From positions 33,954,548-34,018,547 of the forward strand of contig NC_087071.1 in the NCBI RefSeq assembly GCF_963678635.1: 64,000 nucleotides of DNA, given 5' to 3'. This document shows, piece by piece, positions 8,868 through 19,241 of the stretch. Made by a program: the position numbers and the translations under genes. Position 1 is the first letter of the stretch, and every line of letters begins with the position of its first letter. The DNA is from Symsagittifera roscoffensis. Its lineage: Eukaryota > Xenacoelomorpha > Acoela > Convolutidae. Below the pieces are notes generated by a model. It ran no database searches. It was not told where the DNA came from and saw only the letters and a program-made list of their open reading frames with translations.

Positions 8868-11800
8868 CGATAGTCCAGATGACGACGACATTTACCCCTT
8901 CCTCGTAGATGCACCCGATAATAGAGGACAGCATGACTTTTGCAAGAATTTACTCCTAAATTTGTTTGAACCCGGAAACAGCCCATGCAAAGCAGAATTC
9001 CCAGATGTAAAAATTAAAAGACAAATTATAGAACATTATCTGAAAGATATATGTAATTTAACACAACAATACGGAATCTACACCATAGAATTCAGCACAC
9101 CAAATCCGAATCACCGCAAATATGTAATTCAAACAGACGATCTTGACTTAGAATTTTCAAAAGTATTCTTAGAATATATTAAAAGCGTACAATATCATAA
9201 CTCACAAAGAGCAAACTCCGTATTTACTAACGAAGTTTTTGCGATAATATATAGTTATATTTCAATATTAGAAAAAACAGAAATTCGAAATATCTCACCA
9301 ACTGAGACATCCAAACATACAAAAGTACGACATGAAATCACACTAATTTCAACTTTCCTACATATAATTAACGAAAATTTCACTAAAGACGAAGTTTCAC
9401 AACATACAAAACATGACTTACAAAAAATTTTGGCATGGTTTACAATAGATTATTTCACACATAATATAGATTTAATTTCACAAGCAAGAAAAAATTTCAG
9501 ACCTCAAAATTCAAACGATGATACTACCATCACAGAACAGTCAGACTACGTTTGGGACCCCGAATGGTCTCATCATGCATTTATAAACATCCCACAATCA
9601 ATCCCAAGTCAAGCAATAAGTACAATATCTTATCAAAGAGATTATGTAAGAGTAGTACCATTAACCATTGATGCAACACCATTAAACTACAATACATTTT
9701 TACCTGATACGCGAAATAACAGTTTAAATTCAACCGTCATACACAATGAAAACCTTAATGGAGCTAGGAATCTTACACAACAAGATATTCAAACACCATC
9801 ACACTTCATAAATGAAGAAATCGTCCAAACAACAACAACTACACAACAAAGTATTTCACCGATACGTCCAAATTTAACAACACCGAAAAATACAAACACT
9901 TCACTAGCACAAGTAACCTTACAATCAACCGTTAAACCTTCGGTTGCTCCAAAATATTCACATATGGATTATCAAACATATAGACCTATGACAGTACCGT
10001 CAAAAACACGAAGAACGTTCACAAGAAACACTTTTGCAGAACACAATTATAATTACGCACATTCATCAAAAACAAACTATCCCCCACGAAAAAATAATAA
10101 TAATCAGGTAAGATCTCGATATTGGGATAACCCAATGACAAAAACCAACTCAGTAAATTTTCAAACTAATTCACATCCGCAACAGGATCGTAGTGAAAAT
10201 TACCCATTCTTTCAACAAAATAAAAATAAAAAAGCACCTCATCATACGGATTACTTATCCTCTGATGATGATTATTTACAACCAGATATTTTTGCACCAT
10301 ATACTCAAGAATATCGCGGACAAGGAGCGCAAAAACCATATACATATCATAGAATTGTTTCTCCAGATCCAACAGATACACAAAATCAACAACCAATACA
10401 AATGCAAAATCCAACTAATACACAATCTTTTCAACCAATTCAGCCATAAAACCCAATGATCACACACTCGTATCAACCAACTCAAATGCAAAATGAAATA
10501 CCACTCCCATATTACCTTCAACAACACGAAATAACAAAAAATCAACTTTCAAATTTTTCACAAATGCCAAATGCCGCAGAATCACTACAAATGACAATGA
10601 ATCCATACCTTATGGGTGGAGCATCAATAACATCAAACAAACCATTAATAGTATTGACAGGAACAGACCCTGAATATTCTGTAGAAGATTATTTAAATGC
10701 AGTAACAGCAAATTTAATTTTAAATATAGGACCTGAACCAATTAATACACCACTACATCAAAATTGGATACCTTGACGCACAGCGTTGATACAAACAACC
10801 TTAGATGGCGCAGCCCAAAAATGGTTTTCAGTATTGCCAATAGAAATAAAATCAAATTGAAAAAGATTTACACAAGAATTTTCAAAAATGTTTGACTCCG
10901 AAAGAAATAAACAACACCAAAGAGTTTTATGTAATGAAATTCGCAGATTACCAAATGAAATTATCAAACAATTAGCAGTACGTATCGAAACACTAGTTCG
11001 TAAAGCATATTCATTAAATACACATGACTACAAAAACACAAAAATGACAGAAATTTTAATGATGACCTTAACACCTCAATTAAGGAAAATAGCAATAAAA
11101 AAGAGAGCATCTCATCCTTCCTCAATTCGAGAACCCGATTTAGATTTTCGAAAACTAGTAGACAAACTAGAGCAAGCGGAAATCACAATGAAACTTGAAG
11201 AAACAGAAAATCTGAAATTACAATATGTTAATCGAATCGAATTAAACACAACAAATATCAATAACATACAGGAATCAGATATAGACCTCGTTGAAAAAAT
11301 CACTGAAATACTAAATATTTATGAAAAACATCCAAACTTTAAAGGCAAACCATCTTTCAAAAATGGTGTAATTATTGCCGACGATACGGACATAGTATTT
11401 CTGAATGTAGAAAAAAACAACAAGATAACCAAAATAAACCTCAAAAATATAAAGAACCAAATAAATCGTTCTATCAATATATGAAAAAAGATCAAAATCT
11501 ACCAAACAAAAATATATACAGTAACAACAGCTCAGGAAAACCACTTCCGAACAACACCAATTACACAAGGAATCAATCACCATATAACTCAAGTTATAGA
11601 GGAAGATCACCAGAACGAAGAAATGCACAGAATTCTTCACAAAATCATTATAATCAACCCAATAGTCGAAATAACTACTCCAGATCAAATTCAAATACAA
11701 CACAATTTGTTTCTAGATCCAATTCCCAATCAAACACAAGAAATAAATACTATCCAAACAATCAATCACGAAACTCATCATTTAATAGAAATAGATACTA

Positions 11801-11981
11801 TTCAAATAATCGAAATAGAAGTTATTCGAACAACCGAAATCAGAATTACCCGAACAATCGATCAAGAAATAATTCATATAACAGATCAAACTATCACAGA
11901 TCAAACGACAATTATCAAAACAGATCACGAAACAATTCACAAAACCGACATTCAAGTTATAATAATCGATATATAAATTAA
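8842..11981 (+). pseudogene. gag of the right element, broken by stops and a frameshift
   Basis: An open N-terminal part (8842-10449, 535 codons) holds a folded domain and a long Gln/Asn/Thr/Pro-rich linker. In-frame stops follow: TAA 10447, TGA 10774 and TGA 10858, where the left copy has CAA, CGA and TGG. The capsid-like region (10630-11110; motifs AAQKWFSVLP and FTQEFSKMF) matches the retrotransposon Gag pattern. Near 11362 one A is missing from an A-run (five versus six in the left copy), which throws the zinc knuckle out of frame. The frame resumes at 11481-11981 as an Asn/Arg/Ser/Tyr-rich tail and ends at a TAA. Confidence 0.88.
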
Positions 11982-13256
11982 TCTCAATCACCACATAGAA
12001 ATAAAAACCATTATAATAATTCTAAACATCGCTACAGAAGTAGTACACCCAAACATCAAAGACATATTAATCAAGTACAATCAAATGAAGAAACAACATC
12101 AGACCCCCCAGGTATTGACGACACAGGAAATAACGAGCTACAACTAAATCAAATAAACTGTGGATCATCAGACACAGAAAGCGATACAGAAAACACTATC
12201 TCCATAAACATGATAGCAGTCGAAAACGACTACGAACCTATTATATATGAACAACCTTTTTCATCACATATATATGAAAATCAATTGGAACTCCTTCACA
12301 ATTATTATATTGAACCCATCCATACTACACAAATGGCACAAGAAACTAACGAAATTAACACTGTAAATAAACCCAATGAAAATGACAAAACAAAATGCTT
12401 GAATACAAATCACATCTACCAAAACGTGCAAAAAGAACAACCCAAAGAAAAAATTTGGACAATACCATTTCTTTTAGAAAGTCCAAGAAACAAAGAATTT
12501 CAACCACCAGATCTTGAAATTGATTTTTTAATTGATTCAGGAGCAGAATCAAACATAATTAACATTCCCACATGGAATGAAATCAAAACATTACACCCAA
12601 AATTAACGCCTCTTGTAACCTCCAGTAAACTAGCAACAGCACAAGGATCAACATTAGTAAACTATGGAAAAGTTCAATTATTTTTTCTCCCCACAAGAAC
12701 AATGGAGCAAAATAAAATTTTAAACAAGCCATTTAAACAAATATTTCATATCACTGATATTAAACACAATATCATTGGAATACCATTTATCTCGAAATAT
12801 ATACCAACAATCAACATCTTGAACAGTAAAATACTAATCAAAGATAAGTACACAAAAACAAAAAATACAGCCCTAACATTTTTTCAAAGATTAAATAAAC
12901 AACCACCATTCTTTTCAAAATTTTATCCAATTTATAACCAACAACGGAAACACCTGAAACCACTATCAGGAAACATATATAACTTTTCAATAAAACAAGT
13001 TCACCAATATGATACGAATCAAAATTAACAACAACTCTTTATGTCAGACTTTGAATTCAAACCTATCCATAAGTTTTTCAAAATCACAATTTCATCCATA
13101 AAATATTTGAAAAATACGAATTCAGACATCATTTCGTTACATGTATATAATAATACACCGTATCAAGTAACATTACCCTTAGGACTTTTAGGATATTGCG
13201 AAACCAACGCTACAATATCACCAATGCGTGAAAAAGCATACCGCGTAAAAAATTAA
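11982..13256 (+). pseudogene. Protease and connector region between gag and RT
   Basis: This stretch stays in the Pol frame but has stops after 11981, at 13026 and at 13254. The open piece 12210-13028 holds a retropepsin: DFLIDSGAESNII is the catalytic Asp loop (Ser instead of the common Thr) at about residues 107-119. HNIIGIPFISKY about 80 residues later matches the C-terminal retropepsin signature. A 71-codon piece (13041-13256) continues to RT. Because all pieces share one frame with RT, the parent element probably made one Gag-Pol polyprotein without a shift at the gag/pol border; this is inference. Confidence 0.8.
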
Positions 13257-13424
13257 CTCCAATTATTAGATATTTGTCAATCCACAATCCTTAACGAAGA
13301 TCTATCCATAAATAATATAATAAGTAATGAAAAAAGAAATACAGATTATTTCACAAAAACCCCATATTTCAAACCTACATTCAACATAAATAACTATACA
13401 GAGGATCAACAGAAATTTTTAACA

Positions 13425-16400
13425 ATGTTTAACTTCCAACATTCACAAATAACACAAGACGAATTTGACAAGTTAGCCAAGCAGCTAATAAAATATTCAT
13501 CAGTCTATGCAACATCCAAATTTGATGTTGGCAAAATCAGTTCATCACTACATCTCCCGTTAAAACCTGACGCAGTTTTCAAAAAACAAAGAGCAAGTAA
13601 AGTACCAATTCATTTACACGATAAAGTGAACAGATTATTGGATATCTTAGAGCAATACAAAATTATCTCACCGGTAAACAAAGAAGAACAACCAAAAGGT
13701 AACACATTTATTAACCCTGTTATCATCTTAGCAAAAGGAGAATCATTAAAAATAGTTTTAGACGCTAGATATCTTAATTCACTAATAGACGAATCAAAAT
13801 GCAATTGGCCTATTGAACCAATACAAGTTATTTTAACAAAATTAAACGGAAAATTCTTTACAACCGCAGATATGAATAGTGCATACAATCAAATGCCACT
13901 AGATGAACAATCACGACGTTTAACACAATTTGTTATTGGAAATCAACAATATGAATTCAACCGCCTATTCTATGGAATATCCATAGGACCAGCAGCATTT
14001 TCAGCTTTTATGAGCAAAATTTTTAGACCACTAATACTCAAGAAAAACACAATCACCTATTTAGACGATGTTTTTATGCAATCACAGACAAAAGAAGTAA
14101 TGTTTACAGTTTTAGAACACTATCACAAAATACTTCAGAACGAAAATCTGAAGGCCGCCCCCGATAAATCACACTTCTTTTTAACACGAGTTAAATTTTT
14201 AGGACATAATATAGAAAGAAAGACAATAACTCAATTAAAATCACGCATTGCTGCTATTCAAAAACTTCAACCACCAACAAACAAAAAGAAAATCCAAGAA
14301 TTCCTTGGAATGTTGAATTTTTTAAGCAAATACGTTTATAAAATGCAATTATATTTAAGACCATTCTATAAAATCCTCAGACAACAAAATAATTTTGAAT
14401 GGAATACAGAACATCAAACACGATTTGAAGAAATTAAAAAACTTCTAACTGAACAAATTTCAAATACAATTCCAGATCCAAATCAACCATTCTATGCAAT
14501 GTGCGATGCTTCAAATTTTGGCATCGGCGCAGCATTATTACAATCACACAATGGTACAAATAAAATGAACCTTATATTAGCAAATTCTCGATTATTCACT
14601 CAAGCAGAGCTACGACTCTCAACTTTAATGAGAGAATGTACAGCTATAATTTATACACTTACAGAATATGAATTTCTGATACTTGGATCAAAACATCCAA
14701 CAGTTCTATTCACAGATCACAAACCAATCATTTTTCTCTTTACACAAAAGTCAAACCCCAATCACCGAGTTTATAGACTTCAATTAATTCTAATGAAATT
14801 TCCAAACTTACATATAGTTTGGACAGCAGGAAAGAATCTTGCATTACCAGATACATTAAGTCGAAATACACCACCTGAGTTACTTACACGAAAACCCACA
14901 GTTGAAATACCCAAAAATATAAACTTTTACCTTGCAGAAAACGAAACATCACCTCGACTAGAATGCAAATATGCAGTAAAAACTGACATTGAACAGTCAC
15001 AGATAAATAACCTACAACACTTCCCACTTTACTTAGATTGCCAAAATAACCACTACGAAGTTGATCTACTTGGAACATCAACTTTCAAACCAATTCCATA
15101 CTCACAATGGATAAAAAATAACACCCAACAAAAAAGAGTAAAACAACACTCGCATAAAAAAGACCTTTTTCCGTTAATTGAAAAAGAAAATCTAACTGAT
15201 AAAATAAATTTATCAGGACCACAAACAAATGATTCAAAATACACAATAAATCAAGTTTTTGACCTCCATGACCCACTTGATACAATTCCTTTATCTAAAT
15301 TAGAAATTGAAAACATTTTTCTCTCCCCAACAGATAAAATTACAATTAATACCTTGAAACAATATCAAAATCTTGACCCAGTAATTAGACAACTAAAATC
15401 ATGGCACAAATACAAAACTAAACCCGTAAAGGCAGATACCACAATTCTAGGAAATAAAACACTCCTCCGATATTTTCGAAAATTTAATAATACAACAAGT
15501 AATGAAAACACAGACCTTCTAGAATACCAATTAAATGAATCTACAGTTCCCTGTCTCCCTTTAAGTATGATTCTCATAGCTTTTAACATTTCACATACAC
15601 AAAACATTAAAGGACACTCTGGATCAGAGAAAACATATTCAAATTTTATACAAAATTTCTATTTCCCAAATGCACCAATTTGGATAAAAGTACTATGCAA
15701 TGATTGTATAGTATGTCAGCTTAATAAACCTTATCCAAATCAAAAACAAATAGCACAAAAACAAGATTTTAAAGGACAAAGTTTATACTTTAACCATCGT
15801 ATCTCATTCGATACAAAAGGACCAATTTCACCATCATCTGAAGGAAACTCCTACATTATGGTAATTGTTGACGCATTTACACATTATGTAGCACTTAACC
15901 CAGTACCACATTGTAACGCTTATTACGCTTACACAACACTTTATGAACACTGGATAGCCAAGTTCGGATTACCCGAAATTTTAGTTACAGACAACGGTAC
16001 AGAATTCATAAATAATGAAATCATCACATTATGTCATTTATATAACATTAAACACAAACCACGTACATCTCATGCACCTTGGACAAACGGCTTAGTCGAA
16101 GGTATGAACCGTTCACTACAAGAATATCTTAGATGTATCATCAATGGAAATGATACAAGATACACCGAATGGTCAGCAGATGTAAAATTATTTCCCTTAG
16201 CTTATAATTCACAAATTACGACAACTCTAGGAATGGCACCATATGAAATGGTTTTTAATCAAAAGCCACGTAAACCAATTATGTTTACAGCAAACTCTCA
16301 TAAAAATGCACAAAGTCATTGTCAACCGAATAAAGACTCAATTTGTTATAACCTACCTTTACACACACATGATGAAGATCATTTTCATCACCCACAAATT

Positions 16401-16766
16401 CTTAAATTAGCCTCCGGTACACACACCGAATGGATTTTAAATAGAGATAAAAAACACAATGAAATTTACCACAAAGTAACAAAAAAGTTGTTACAAAGGC
16501 AAAACATTAATGAACAAATAAATTCACGCTTTACACCAGCCTCCGATTTGAAAATTGGAACATTTGTTTTAATACATAATTTTAACACTCAAAAAGGAAT
16601 TTCAAAAAAATTACAACCCCTTCGTAAAGGACCATACCAAATAATTGCCAAACCCACTGACGTAACATATAAAATCACCGACTCAGACCAAAAAGAAATT
16701 GTTCAACATCGAAACAATTTATTACCTTATTACCCAAAAGAATACGCACTACGCGAACTAACTTAG
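13425..16766 (+). CDS. pol: Pol: reverse transcriptase, RNase H and integrase
   Basis: 1,113 codons, uninterrupted. RT: FTTADMNSAYNQ carries the first catalytic Asp (about residue 150) and TYLDDVFMQ the YxDD pair (about 220). RNase H: MCDASNFGIGAAL (Asp), LMRECTAI (Glu) and LFTDHKP (Asp), about residues 360-440. Integrase: HHCC zinc site HTQNIKGH…CNDCIVC (about 725-770), then SFDTKGP, VTDNGTEF and NGLVEGMNRS giving the D,D,E triad, and a GPY module (LRKGPYQII) near the end. No chromodomain is seen. The order is Ty3/gypsy. The frame is open upstream to 13257, so the ATG is nominal and the protein is normally cut from a larger precursor. All catalytic residues are kept. Confidence 0.95.
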   Translation: MFNFQHSQITQDEFDKLAKQLIKYSSVYATSKFDVGKISSSLHLPLKPDAVFKKQRASKVPIHLHDKVNRLLDILEQYKIISPVNKEEQPKGNTFINPVIILAKGESLKIVLDARYLNSLIDESKCNWPIEPIQVILTKLNGKFFTTADMNSAYNQMPLDEQSRRLTQFVIGNQQYEFNRLFYGISIGPAAFSAFMSKIFRPLILKKNTITYLDDVFMQSQTKEVMFTVLEHYHKILQNENLKAAPDKSHFFLTRVKFLGHNIERKTITQLKSRIAAIQKLQPPTNKKKIQEFLGMLNFLSKYVYKMQLYLRPFYKILRQQNNFEWNTEHQTRFEEIKKLLTEQISNTIPDPNQPFYAMCDASNFGIGAALLQSHNGTNKMNLILANSRLFTQAELRLSTLMRECTAIIYTLTEYEFLILGSKHPTVLFTDHKPIIFLFTQKSNPNHRVYRLQLILMKFPNLHIVWTAGKNLALPDTLSRNTPPELLTRKPTVEIPKNINFYLAENETSPRLECKYAVKTDIEQSQINNLQHFPLYLDCQNNHYEVDLLGTSTFKPIPYSQWIKNNTQQKRVKQHSHKKDLFPLIEKENLTDKINLSGPQTNDSKYTINQVFDLHDPLDTIPLSKLEIENIFLSPTDKITINTLKQYQNLDPVIRQLKSWHKYKTKPVKADTTILGNKTLLRYFRKFNNTTSNENTDLLEYQLNESTVPCLPLSMILIAFNISHTQNIKGHSGSEKTYSNFIQNFYFPNAPIWIKVLCNDCIVCQLNKPYPNQKQIAQKQDFKGQSLYFNHRISFDTKGPISPSSEGNSYIMVIVDAFTHYVALNPVPHCNAYYAYTTLYEHWIAKFGLPEILVTDNGTEFINNEIITLCHLYNIKHKPRTSHAPWTNGLVEGMNRSLQEYLRCIINGNDTRYTEWSADVKLFPLAYNSQITTTLGMAPYEMVFNQKPRKPIMFTANSHKNAQSHCQPNKDSICYNLPLHTHDEDHFHHPQILKLASGTHTEWILNRDKKHNEIYHKVTKKLLQRQNINEQINSRFTPASDLKIGTFVLIHNFNTQKGISKKLQPLRKGPYQIIAKPTDVTYKITDSDQKEIVQHRNNLLPYYPKEYALRELT

Positions 16767-16780
16767 TTATATTCTTTCAC

Positions 16781-16782
16781 AG
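16781..16782 (+). promoter_or_regulatory. Possible 3' splice site after pol
   Basis: ATATTCTTTCACAG just past the pol stop looks like a pyrimidine-rich acceptor. A spliced RNA would be one way to express the downstream ORFs, as in gypsy-class errantiviruses. No donor was established. Confidence 0.22.
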
Positions 16783-16811
16783 GTTTAAAAGTTATTCAAA
16801 ATAACCCACAT

Positions 16812-17090
16812 ATGGAAAATGAAACAAAAGAACAACATGACATTCACATCGAAAAACAAAATAAAAAATCAACTACAACGAAAAACAATACAAAAAAGCT
16901 AGATCAAAATAAACCTCAAAAAGAAAGAAAAAATAGAAAAAGGACAGAAAACATTATACCCCAAGAACAATTCGAGAAATCAGAACATAGAGAGTCATCA
17001 CGACTTAGAAATCAACCACGCAAAAACTACAAAACATTCATTCCACAATCTAAAATATTAAAGAAAGTTGAATTCCAAAAACAACTTTAA
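16812..17090 (+). CDS. Lys/Arg-rich 92-residue ORF, probable former Pol C-terminal tail
   Basis: In the same frame as pol, 45 bases after its TAG. Highly charged (Lys, Glu, Asn), with a SSRLRNQPRKNYKTFIPQSK segment near the end of the kind seen at the C-terminus of some gypsy Pol proteins. The likeliest reading is that pol once ran through to 17090 and the TAG at 16764 is a lesion, or that readthrough occurs. It could also be an independent small basic protein starting at the ATG at 16812. Confidence 0.5.
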   Translation: MENETKEQHDIHIEKQNKKSTTTKNNTKKLDQNKPQKERKNRKRTENIIPQEQFEKSEHRESSRLRNQPRKNYKTFIPQSKILKKVEFQKQL

Positions 17091-17910
17091 TTTTACAATC
17101 AATAATCTTTGCACCTCTGAAACATTTTAAACTTTCATTTTTCAAAATAACATGCTGACAAACACGCAGCGATTCTAGTTCAAAATTAGCCAATAAGATT
17201 CATTCAATCCGTCACCTTCTATAACTCTAACACAAACCAATTAGGCGAAAGATATTAAACTCCAGGCATATCTATAACTATAACTTTACGACCTCCAGGT
17301 CAAAAATAAGCAAACCACTCCAACTTGACAACTAAAATAAATATCACCAAAATATCATAACCCTCCCTTATCTAATAACCCAAAGATCAACAATATTTCC
17401 CCAACTCAGACCTCAAATACCCCCCAAACAAAAATGTTAAATTAGCCTAAAGTAAAAGAACGACCATATTAAATTAGCCTAAAGTATAAAAATCTCAAAA
17501 ATACCCCAGATCACTTGACAAATAAAAATAAAGTAAAAGAAGACCTCCCGAACACCATAAAATTCGCCCCCAACAATTTTTCACAAACTCAACCCACTTG
17601 TCAAAAAACCAATAAATAGTTCGACCACACTTGAAAATTGCCCCAAACAACAAAAAATATTCGATCAAGAAGCCATTTCTTAAATGCTCTTCTCTCGATC
17701 AGTCAACATAATACTCAACATTTTCATAAACTTTTTAACAATATTTAAACTTTTATTCATATTTCTTTTTGATACCTTTGAAGCTTTTGTAATAATCTTA
17801 ATCATTTTTTGCAATATTTTTTAAATTTTCTATTCCATATTTGAACTATACCTCCAACTTTCAAAAGCCATTGACCATATTCACAGGTACGAAACACAAA
17901 ATTTATCTAA
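17091..17910 (+). other. Noncoding gap between pol and the accessory block
   Basis: Stop-rich in all frames. Contains a direct repeat TTAAATTAGCCTAAAGTA near 17436 and 17470. A pyrimidine/AG stretch near 17870-17886 (…CATATTCACAG) could be a splice acceptor. Nothing else is recognised. Confidence 0.5.
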
Positions 17911-18081
17911 ATGATACGAACCATTTTTAGTAGAACAGATATTTTTTTACTATTTGTAATTTTTATAACATTTTTATCATCCCTCATCTTGACAATATGC
18001 AAATGTATAAAGAAGGCAGTCATAACATTCGCCTTAGCAACAATCCTTTTAACTCTTTTTCTAGAAGAATACTACAATTAA
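17911..18081 (+). CDS. 56-residue ORF with two membrane helices
   Basis: ATG to TAA. The product has two hydrophobic stretches: about residues 12-29 (FLLFVIFITFLSSLILTI) and 36-51 (AVITFALATILLTLFL), with a short CKCIKK hinge between them and an acidic end EEYYN. This is the shape of a small hairpin membrane protein, such as viroporin-like products of some viruses; that comparison is by shape only. The TAA is followed at once by the next ATG (18083), a tight packing that argues for a real gene. The left element does not extend this far, so conservation cannot be tested here. Confidence 0.5.
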   Translation: MIRTIFSRTDIFLLFVIFITFLSSLILTICKCIKKAVITFALATILLTLFLEEYYN

Positions 18082-18082
18082 C

Positions 18083-19241
18083 ATGAATTTTTTCACTAAA
18101 AGAAATCAATAAAAAACCCTCAAAAATTGCTAACCAACAATCACACAGTCAGTCTTCACCGACATCATCCCAAGAAAACCCGACACCACCTACAACTACC
18201 CAAAACCCCCAAACATCTACACGTATTTCTTTCCAAGATAACCCATATACCTTTGAAGAACGACACGCTCGCTTATCTGAACCACTAGAACCAGTTCAAC
18301 GACAAGCACCTCTAAGTGAACCAACATATAACTTGTACCCAACACTACCACAAGAATTAAGTAGATTACGAAATCTTAGTCAAAATCAAAATACAGTTGA
18401 AATAAATAGACAAATTATACATCCACGACGAAACAGAAATTTTCAAACCCCCCGAGTTCATTTTGATATGCCCCAATCCCCATCACAAAGTACTCCGGAA
18501 AACCCAATTGGTATATTACCAGAAACCCCTACGCTTCTTTCACAACGTAGCACCTCAAGTCTACCCTCAGATTATTTAGGTTCAACACCAACATCTGAAC
18601 AAATACGCAAAAATCCCTTTAACCCCCCAAACCAAACATCACGACTACCATATTGGACAACACAATCATTCACACAAGGTGAACCCAATTTAATAAATGA
18701 TCCAATAGATATTTCTACCGATACAACAAAATCATCATCATTACCAGAAACATTATCACTACCATCAACACCATCAAAAAGCCAAATTTGACCGACACCT
18801 TTTCCTTTAAATTTCCCAAATAATCTCCACGCTAGATATCGAGAACAATCATCAACAAATATCCCTCTAAGATTAGACTGGAATACATTCACAGCACCCC
18901 CACCATTATTTGGACAGCACCCAGAAAGTAACCGACTCCACAACTGGGCACTTAATAGATTACAATATAGACAAGATATCCACGAAGACATTCGTGATCA
19001 TAACATCCAAATACTCCAACAAAGTAGTCTACAATTAAAATTTGAAATCACGGTTAAACTAAACAACATTGCTCAACATCCTTACCCATTAAACCCACCA
19101 AATATAACAGCTCAATCACTACCACCACCATTTATAACAACTGAAGTAATATATAAATACGACAGATATACCAAAAAGACAATTGGTTACATCACATTTT
19201 ATAACCCATATTCAGGATTATCATACACATGTATATTCTAA
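18083..19241 (+). pseudogene. Pro/Ser/Thr-rich accessory ORF (about 380 codons), broken
   Basis: The long frame is open from about 18087 to 19241 except for a TGA at 18789. The only nearby ATG (18083) is in another frame, so a one-base indel in or near the A-run at 18110 is likely. The first 220 residues are disordered and rich in Pro, Ser, Thr, Gln and Asn. The last 140 are more folded-looking (LDWNTFTAPPPLF, then a region rich in Tyr and Ile ending GLSYTCIF). Its end overlaps the envelope-like ATG by 13 bases. I know no family. It might be a structural or tegument-like protein, or a second Gag-type protein; neither is shown. Confidence 0.5.

Noticed and set aside
11623-11976. Ile/Thr-rich 117-codon ORF
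   Set aside because: Shadow of the Asn/Arg-rich Gag tail in another frame.
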